Part shown: piece by piece, positions 1 to 3,521 of the stretch | Layout of the letters: the number at the start of each line of letters is the position of its first letter | How positions within the stretch are numbered: the stretch's first letter is position 1 | Source: Candidatus Pacearchaeota archaeon | GTDB lineage: Archaea; Nanoarchaeota; Nanoarchaeia; Pacearchaeales; GW2011-AR1 | Length of the DNA: 5,450 nt | Direction of reading: 5' to 3' | Assembly: GCA_002686195.1 (NCBI GenBank) | Contig: NZAS01000059.1 | Coordinates: forward strand, 3,458-8,907 | The notes under the pieces: model-generated | The model's database searches: none | What the model saw: the letters and a program-made list of their open reading frames with translations, nothing else | What the model was told of the DNA's origin: nothing | Translations under genes and position numbers: made by a program

Positions 1-711
1 TATAGGCATCAACGGGTTGTAACCTTTGCTAAATCTATACGTCTCATTGTCAAATCTTTCTTTATAACTATCGTTTGCTTTATTGAGTTTTTTAATAGCC
101 AACTCATCTTTTAATTGTAATTTTTTTATTTGTTTTTGTATAGGTGCTTTTTGTTTGTCTGACCGTTCATAAATTAAGTCCCTTAATTTACTATATTTGT
201 CATCAATTTTTGTCATAAGCGGCTCGTGTAATTTGTCAATTTTGTGTATATTGTCACGATGTTGATTTATTTTGTTCTGATTAAATGTCTCATATGTATT
301 TCTTAATATAACTCTATCTATTGTTGTTCCCTTATGTGAGCCTGATTCATCGTGATACTGGTAATTGCTCCAATCTTTAGTCTCAATATATCCCGCATAT
401 ATAACCATCATAATTGTATCTGACTCTGTTGTCAATTTATACTGCTCTGTTGTCAATTTATACTGTTGGCTATATTTCTTTAACTCTATAGTTTCGTTAT
501 AGTGACAATGTTCATAACCATAACTTACATAATATATTAAGTTTTTTAATTTATAGGTGTCCAATTGATCGTGTAAATCATTAGCCAACGGCTTTAATAT
601 ATCTATTGTTGATTGTCGTATATTATTATGGGTTGAGTTCTGTAACAGAAATATTCTGTCGCTAATCTTTCTGAATCTGTGTCCCTCTAAATAATCTAAA
701 ATATTTGTCAT
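1..711 (-). CDS. Unrecognised protein next to the repeat array, 3' end outside the window
   Basis: The reading frame is open for 237 codons from an ATG at 711-709 to the window edge. AAGGAGC lies just upstream of the ATG, and a near-consensus promoter lies about 45 bases further up, so the start is well supported. I do not recognise the family. The protein begins MTNILDYLEGHRFRKISDRI. Residues 1-75 look globular, and residues about 84-97 contain a perfect seven-residue duplication (QYKLTTE twice). Residues about 145-225 are rich in Lys, Asp, Glu and Gln with few hydrophobics, suggesting long helices or a coiled coil. No signal peptide or membrane segment is visible. It is the first gene after a roughly 600-base array of TGGTAA repeats and is transcribed away from it. 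By layout it could be the array-binding replication, partition or repressor protein, but no DNA-binding motif is evident. An ordinary phage accessory protein is equally possible. The gene is certain; its function is unknown. Confidence 0.85.
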   Translation of the reverse strand, partial: MTNILDYLEGHRFRKISDRIFLLQNSTHNNIRQSTIDILKPLANDLHDQLDTYKLKNLIYYVSYGYEHCHYNETIELKKYSQQYKLTTEQYKLTTESDTIMMVIYAGYIETKDWSNYQYHDESGSHKGTTIDRVILRNTYETFNQNKINQHRDNIHKIDKLHEPLMTKIDDKYSKLRDLIYERSDKQKAPIQKQIKKLQLKDELAIKKLNKANDSYKERFDNETYRFSKGYNPLMPI

Positions 712-755
712 TTTGCTCCTTGCTTTTATATTTATTAGTTTCTTTTATTATGTAT

Positions 756-784
756 AGTATATGTGAGTTTTAACGATCTGTCAA
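756..784 (-). promoter_or_regulatory. Near-consensus sigma-70 promoter for the gene at 1-711
   Basis: On the minus strand a perfect -35 TTGACA (784-779) is followed by a 17-base spacer and a -10 TATACT (761-756). Transcription would start near 749, leaving a leader of about 38 bases that ends in the AAGGAGC ribosome binding site of the gene starting at 711. The -35 box sits inside an AATTGATT string that matches the inner part of the neighbouring repeat unit. A protein bound to the repeats could therefore compete with RNA polymerase here. The match to consensus is direct; the regulation is inferred. Confidence 0.8.
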
Positions 785-803
785 TTGATTTATTAAAATT
801 ATT

Positions 804-825
804 TTACCAGATTTGGTAATTACCA
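804..825. promoter_or_regulatory. Compound TGGTAA operator-like site beside the promoter
   Basis: Three TGGTAA half-sites lie in 22 bases. TTACCA (804-809) and TGGTAA (814-819) face away from each other across GATT. The second half-site is also the left arm of the perfect 12-base palindrome TGGTAATTACCA (814-825). The centre of the site is about 30 bases upstream of the -35 box, and it lies 29 bases before the first unit of the direct repeat array, in the same register. It combines the half-site of the direct repeats with the dyad form of the block at 1276-1411. It is probably a binding site for the same protein. Confidence 0.6.
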
Positions 826-841
826 GTTTTAAGCGTGATGG

Positions 842-1006
842 TTGGTAATTGATGAATCTGATGGGAGTTTTTTGGTAATTGATTGATCTGATGCTTGATT
901 TTTGGTAATTGATTGATCTGTTGGTTGGGGTTGGTAATTGATTGATCTTACGGATTATTTGGTAATTGATTGATCACCAGAGCGTGTGATTGGTAATTGA
1001 TTGATC
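842..1006 (+). repeat. Iteron-like array: six direct repeats spaced 28-31 bases apart
   Basis: Units of the form TTGGTAATTGATTGATCTG begin at 842, 872, 902, 931, 959 and 990, all in the same orientation. Successive starts are 30, 30, 29, 28 and 31 bases apart, close to three helical turns, which would put bound proteins on one face of the DNA. The first 12 bases (TTGGTAATTGAT) are identical in all six. The first unit continues GAATCTG; the other five continue TGATC. The 9-14 bases between units are unrelated in sequence. CRISPR repeats are longer and have longer spacers, so this is not CRISPR. Iteron origins, centromere-like partition sites and operator arrays all fit; I favour iteron or partition. 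Confidence 0.85.
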
Positions 1007-1100
1007 ACCGTGTTGATTCACGACCGCAATACCCATCAATGCTTACGACGCACCACTTCTGTTGACCGCGATGACTCGCGGCATCGCTTACAACTTTAAC
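1007..1100. other. GC-rich, hairpin-forming island without a convincing gene
   Basis: This stretch interrupts the AT-rich repeat array and is visibly richer in G+C than its surroundings. It contains CCGCG (1066-1070), a six-base loop and CGCGG (1077-1081). An overlapping alternative hairpin pairs GCGATG (1068-1073) with CATCGC (1082-1087). The two are mutually exclusive. Reading frames of about 35 to 60 codons cross it on both strands, but none has a start with a ribosome binding site. It could be a structural part of an origin or partition site, or DNA inserted into the array. Confidence 0.45.
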
Positions 1101-1219
1101 TTGTATGGTGATTCATCTCATCACTCTCATTTGGTAATTGATGAATCTCATCACTCTCATTTGGTAATTGATGAATCTGTTATTGTAGATCGCGTAGGTT
1201 TTTGGTAATTGATGAATCT
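1101..1219 (+). repeat. Second block of the direct repeat, including 30-base tandem units
   Basis: Copies of TTGGTAATTGATGAATCT begin at 1131, 1161 and 1202. The unit at 1131-1160 is 30 bases long and ends CATCACTCTCAT. The preceding 30 bases (1101-1130) are a degenerate copy, matching at 23 of 30 positions including the last 16. Tandem duplication is therefore visible in this block. All copies here carry GAATC, where five of the six units of the first block carry TGATC. The last unit is offset by 41 bases, about four helical turns. Orientation matches the first block. Confidence 0.8.
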
Positions 1220-1232
1220 TGGGGTTGGGTTT

Positions 1233-1247
1233 TACAGCGATGCTGTA
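1233..1247. other. Small perfect hairpin between the two repeat families
   Basis: TACAGC (1233-1238), loop GAT, GCTGTA (1242-1247) forms a perfect six-base stem. It lies between the direct repeats and the TGGTAATACCA block. No T-run follows on the plus strand. On the minus strand the hairpin is followed by AAAACCCAACCCC, so it is not a normal terminator. Its role is unknown. Confidence 0.35.
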
Positions 1248-1275
1248 GGTGATGTTATTAAAAATATGGCATTTT

Positions 1276-1411
1276 TGGTAATACCAGTTGTGGTAATACC
1301 TTTGGTAATGGCACTACATCTTGTGGTAATACCTTTGGTAATACCATCTAATTCCAAGGCCCATCGTTGGGGAATTTGGTAATACCATCTAATTCCAAGG
1401 CCCATCGTTGG
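1276..1411. repeat. Cluster of TGGTAATACCA palindromes with a 37-base direct repeat
   Basis: The 11-base dyad TGGTAATACCA occurs exactly at 1276-1286, 1336-1346 and 1377-1387. It occurs with a final T at 1291-1301 and 1324-1334, and as a half-site (TGGTAATGGCA) at 1303-1313. Two close pairs (1291/1303 and 1324/1336) each have starts 12 bases apart. A 19-base string recurs with a 33-base period (1291-1309, 1324-1342). A 37-base stretch is repeated perfectly at 1334-1370 and 1375-1411 with a 41-base period. The half-site TGGTAA is the same as in the direct repeats upstream, so one protein, or two related ones, may bind both families. Confidence 0.8.
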
Positions 1412-1476
1412 CTAAAATCCTAGTATAATAATAATACAATAATAATGGCAAGTTCTACATTAGATTAAATACTCAA
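1412..1476. other. AT-rich tract flanking the repeat array
   Basis: Immediately right of the palindromic repeats the sequence becomes almost pure A and T, with ATA/ATT triplet runs at 1424-1446. A TATAAT occurs at 1424-1429 but has no matching -35 element. If the repeats are an iteron origin, this is where a DNA-unwinding element would be expected. Otherwise it is ordinary AT-rich intergenic DNA. No DnaA box was seen nearby. Confidence 0.35.
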
Positions 1477-1496
1477 GTGCAGTAACGTTACTGTAC
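1477..1496. promoter_or_regulatory. Operator-like palindrome CAGTAACGTTACTG
   Basis: A perfect 14-base palindrome lies at 1480-1493. It extends to 20 bases (1477-1496) with one mismatched pair (G1479 with T1494). It is unrelated to the TGGTAA family and lies about 95 bases upstream of the small plus-strand genes. Its size and symmetry suit a dimeric repressor or other helix-turn-helix regulator. The binding protein is not identified. Confidence 0.5.
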
Positions 1497-1504
1497 AAAT
1501 GAAC

Positions 1505-1572
1505 ATAGTGCTACACAACTAATAGGAAAGATAATATTTGGTGTATACTTTTTTATTAACCCGTAGCACTAT
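1505..1572. promoter_or_regulatory. Ten-base inverted repeat enclosing a TATACT box
   Basis: ATAGTGCTAC (1505-1514) is exactly complementary to GTAGCACTAT (1563-1572) across 48 bases. Between the arms lies TATACT (1544-1549), a possible -10 box for the small plus-strand genes. No recognisable -35 lies 16-18 bases upstream of it, so the promoter would be weak or activator-dependent. The right arm would fall in the transcript leader. The pair could be two half-operators or a long RNA stem. The repeat is certain; the promoter is tentative. Confidence 0.4.
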
Positions 1573-1590
1573 TAAAAAGAAGAATTTAAA

Positions 1591-1698
1591 ATGCTTAAAA
1601 ATAAATGGATATGGGCAAGTGTTGTAATTGTTGTTGTAGCAATAGTGTTATGGCAAACAGGAATATTTGCTCCAGACGTACCAGTAACTACTGGATAA
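1591..1698 (+). CDS. Small single-pass membrane protein, 35 residues
   Basis: The ATG at 1591 is preceded by a purine-rich AAGAAGAA (1577-1584) at a reasonable distance for a weak ribosome binding site. The 35-residue product starts with a positive cluster (MLKNKW). A hydrophobic helix of valine, isoleucine, alanine and leucine follows at about residues 6-21, and the tail is short and polar (FAPDVPVTTG). Charge placement suggests the N-terminus faces the cytoplasm and the tail faces outward. It could be a small phage membrane protein involved in lysis, superinfection exclusion or envelope modification, but no family is recognised. It is on the opposite strand to the virion genes. Its separate upstream regulatory sites suggest expression at a different time. 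The composition argues against a chance frame, but the shortness limits confidence. Confidence 0.6.
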   Translation: MLKNKWIWASVVIVVVAIVLWQTGIFAPDVPVTTG

Positions 1699-1715
1699 TT
1701 TAAATTTATAAGACT

Positions 1716-1796
1716 ATGCTTAATTTTTTATTATTTGTTTTCTTATTACTATATGTGAATTATATAATTGACAGATGGATTGAAGATAATTTCTAA
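1716..1796 (+). CDS. Very small membrane peptide, 26 residues
   Basis: It starts 17 bases after the stop of the preceding small gene and was probably co-transcribed with it. The product starts MLNFLLFVFLLLYVNYIIDR and ends in an acidic tail (WIEDNF). Residues 2-18 form an uncharged hydrophobic helix with no positive residue before it, unlike its neighbour. Two adjacent mini-proteins with membrane helices could act together, as many small phage membrane proteins do, but no family is recognised. The ribosome binding site is poor (only ATAAGA at 1708-1713). In such AT-rich DNA a hydrophobic frame can arise by chance, so this call is weaker than the upstream one. Confidence 0.42.
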   Translation: MLNFLLFVFLLLYVNYIIDRWIEDNF

Positions 1797-1832
1797 TACA
1801 ACAATAAAACAATTACAATAGCAAGTTCAACA

Positions 1833-1878
1833 ACTATAACAGTATGATATATTGTCCATAGTATTTCTTTATTCTTTT
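1833..1878 (+). terminator. Hairpin plus T-rich tail after the small plus-strand genes
   Basis: ACTAT (1833-1837) and ACAGTAT (1839-1845) pair with ATATTGT (1849-1855) and ATAGT (1858-1862) around a GAT loop. This gives about 12 pairs, including one G-T, with a small internal bulge. A T-rich stretch (1863-1878) follows on the plus strand only. The hairpin lies between the converging small genes and oxygenase gene, where a terminator would be expected. The stem is AT-rich and therefore weak. Confidence 0.45.
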
Positions 1879-1881
1879 GCT

Positions 1882-2457
1882 TCATTGCATCCACATTATA
1901 CATTGGTATCGTACACCTTTTGTGACGGGGTGGACTTCGTGTGGATATAAGAATGAACTTGGAAATACAACAGCATCACCTGTACATAGATAACGGAATT
2001 GATGTTTGTCCTGCCAGAAGGTTAATGCTCCACCTTCAAATTTATCATTAAGTTTTATATCTAATGTAAGTGTCCTTGGACCAGCTGTATATGCATCAAT
2101 GTGTTCTTTAAAATAATGCCCTACTTGATAACGCATTATTTGTATACCTGTGTGCTCAGTACACTTATGGAGGTATGGATATGACTTTTGCACGTGTTTA
2201 ATAGCATTATTAATGTTATCAACACATACACCTCTATGCTCGTTCATCATTGTATAATGACATTTGCGATCAGTAGTAACTATATTCACATCGTTAGATA
2301 CGGCTGTTTTTGCTACTTCCCAACCGTCCCATGGGGATTCGGCTTCACCTTGCTGTTCTGCCCATTCTATAATTTGTTCACAGGTTTCTGGTGCGAGTAA
2401 GTTTTGATATACTTGCACATAATCTTTTAAATCTGTGCTATCAGCCATTTTCGTCAT
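1882..2457 (-). CDS. 2-oxoglutarate/Fe(II)-dependent oxygenase (prolyl 4-hydroxylase-like)
   Basis: The 191-residue protein is a compact 2OG-Fe(II) oxygenase. Members of this family couple decarboxylation of 2-oxoglutarate to hydroxylation of a protein or small molecule, using O2. The iron ligands are visible as H119-x-D121 (in YFKEHIDAY) and H173 (in YPHEVHPVTKGVRY), with R183 ten residues later to bind 2-oxoglutarate. The core between them (PRTLTLDIKLND, then EGGALTFW) matches the double-stranded beta-helix of prolyl 4-hydroxylases. The length is typical of single-domain phage versions. The ATG at 2457 is preceded by GGAAAG; an in-frame ATG three codons later is possible. The gene follows the scaffold gene by 19 bases, so it is probably expressed late with the virion proteins. 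The substrate is unknown: a virion protein, host protein or nucleobase are all possible. Confidence 0.9.
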   Translation of the reverse strand: MTKMADSTDLKDYVQVYQNLLAPETCEQIIEWAEQQGEAESPWDGWEVAKTAVSNDVNIVTTDRKCHYTMMNEHRGVCVDNINNAIKHVQKSYPYLHKCTEHTGIQIMRYQVGHYFKEHIDAYTAGPRTLTLDIKLNDKFEGGALTFWQDKHQFRYLCTGDAVVFPSSFLYPHEVHPVTKGVRYQCIMWMQ

Positions 2458-2476
2458 ATGCTTTCCACAGGTTCCA

Positions 2477-3244
2477 TTATTGTTTTTCTATTCTATCTAA
2501 TTGTTCGTAGAGTTGATACATCCTTTCTCTAAAAACGTCTCCAACTTTATCCCCCGGAGCGAGTTTAAACTTGGGATCTCCACGCATTTCTTGTATTTCT
2601 TCTCTAATTGAATTAGCATCTTTTCTAACACCAACAGTAGTATTATTAATAGGGTTAGGCATTCTACCTTGCTCCATTAACTGTTCCAAATACATAATAC
2701 CTTCTGCTGAATCTACTAACGGTACATTCAATACTCTTTCAGGTAATGTATTTGCATACTTTTTAACTGCATCTAATCTTGCTTGATAATTGTCACCCCA
2801 CTGTACTTTTAGTGCTGACTCTTCTTTAACAAGATCTGATCTTGGTGCATTTTGCATTTGGTCTTGTACTTTAGCTATTTGATCCGCATAAAGGGCCAAT
2901 GCAGTTTTAACTTGTGCTTGGGAAAAGTTTCCTTTTTTGAATACTTCTGATACTTCTCCAACTAAATCTTCTGGGAATTCTGATAACCCAACGTCTTTAG
3001 TAATTGAAAAATCATATTCTTTAGGTACATGGTTAGTCATTTTCTTTTCTAACTCACCATATGACTTTGCTAAATCTTCTGGAGATTTAAACTTTTCTGG
3101 TAACCATCCCGGTCTTTGTTCTTCTTGTACTTCGTCTGATGCTTTAGCAACTGACGTATCTGCAGTAGGTTGTACCTGTGCTTGTTCCAATAAACCTTCG
3201 TTTTTGTTTTCTACAGGTGCCTGCTCTTGTGTTTCTTCTGGCAT
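2477..3244 (-). CDS. Capsid assembly scaffolding protein
   Basis: The 255-residue product is acidic and predicted to be largely helical, as expected for a podovirus scaffolding protein that guides prohead assembly and is then released. Residues 1-45 are a disordered Glu/Gln-rich leader. GWLPEKFKSPEDLAKSYGEL (46-65) is the signature of this scaffold family. A WGDNYQARLDAVKKYANTL segment (149-167) and a charged helical C-terminus (about 212-255, ending MYQLYEQLDRIEKQ) follow. Such C-termini bind the coat protein in relatives. The start is set by AAGGAT (3258-3253) and by the TAATG overlap with the upstream stop, which implies translational coupling. A major capsid gene would be expected directly downstream, but the oxygenase is there instead. 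Confidence 0.82.
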   Translation of the reverse strand: MPEETQEQAPVENKNEGLLEQAQVQPTADTSVAKASDEVQEEQRPGWLPEKFKSPEDLAKSYGELEKKMTNHVPKEYDFSITKDVGLSEFPEDLVGEVSEVFKKGNFSQAQVKTALALYADQIAKVQDQMQNAPRSDLVKEESALKVQWGDNYQARLDAVKKYANTLPERVLNVPLVDSAEGIMYLEQLMEQGRMPNPINNTTVGVRKDANSIREEIQEMRGDPKFKLAPGDKVGDVFRERMYQLYEQLDRIEKQ

Positions 3245-3477
3245 TATATTGTATCCTTATTGTTTTCAACAGCACTACGTTGACGACACATATTTGTTAT
3301 TCTACGTAACAACTGTTGTTGTCCAATTTGTAGAACACAGGAATATGGGTTTGGTGCGTCTGCACTAACACGAGTTTGATTTATAATACGTTCAAGATCT
3401 TTTAGAACTAATACACCGTTAGGTGATTCAAATACTTGACGATACGCTAATTGTAGTTGTGTTAAAGAGTTGTTCAT
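3244..3477 (-). CDS. Bbp19-like small phage protein
   Basis: The product has 77 residues. The segment AYRQVFESPNGVLVLKDLER (11-30) followed by IGQQQLLRRITNM (51-63) resembles the Bbp19 family, which has an F-x-(S/T)-P/E-G-x-x-V-L-x-D-L core and a later G-x-(R/Q)-x-x-x-L-x-I segment. Family members are found between portal and scaffold genes in podovirus head modules, which is the position here. Their molecular role is not established. No strong ribosome binding site is visible in the 44 bases after the portal gene (AGAAA only), so translation may be modest or coupled. The stop codon overlaps the scaffold start by one base. Assignment rests on motif pattern and gene order. Confidence 0.65.
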   Translation of the reverse strand: MNNSLTQLQLAYRQVFESPNGVLVLKDLERIINQTRVSADAPNPYSCVLQIGQQQLLRRITNMCRQRSAVENNKDTI

Positions 3478-3521
3478 AGTTTCTGTACTGTTTTTTTACG
3501 TTCATTGTATTTATCCGTTTA

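Noticed and set aside
359..367. Extra TGGTAATTG match inside the unknown gene
   Set aside because: A single short match in coding sequence, without the rest of the unit or a neighbour at the array spacing, is likely chance.
770..950. Minus-strand frame through the direct repeats
   Set aside because: It has no start codon, encodes a repetitive INQLP pattern that just mirrors the DNA repeat, and ends inside the promoter of the next gene.
1008..1110. Minus-strand open frame of about 35 codons reading VSDAASHRGQQKWCVVSIDG in its middle
   Set aside because: It looks somewhat protein-like but has no start codon after its upstream stop. At most it is a gene remnant.
1017..1205. Plus-strand open frame of about 60 codons across the GC-rich island and repeats (45 codons from the ATG at 1071)
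   Set aside because: The only ATG in frame has no ribosome binding site, the second half simply translates the DNA repeat (HLVIDESHHSHLVIDES), and it ends inside another repeat unit.
842..1219. CRISPR array
   Set aside because: The repeated part is only 17-19 bases, spacers are about 9-14 bases and irregular, the repeat varies between blocks, and there are no cas genes.
1424..1429. TATAAT as a plus-strand promoter -10 box
   Set aside because: No -35 element lies 16-18 bases upstream, and the match is expected by chance in this ATA/ATT-rich tract.
2188..2400. Plus-strand frame inside the oxygenase gene
   Set aside because: It is antisense to a gene with intact catalytic residues, and no promoter or ribosome binding site is visible.
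2937..3368. Plus-strand 143-codon frame opposite the scaffold and Bbp19-like genes
   Set aside because: It is the mirror frame of two real genes, with a Ser/Cys-rich composition typical of antisense frames in AT-rich DNA.
3430..3505. Short minus-strand frame starting at ATG 3505 (MNVKKQYRNY...)
   Set aside because: It has about 25 codons, overlaps the Bbp19-like gene in another frame, has no ribosome binding site and no neighbouring gene needs it.
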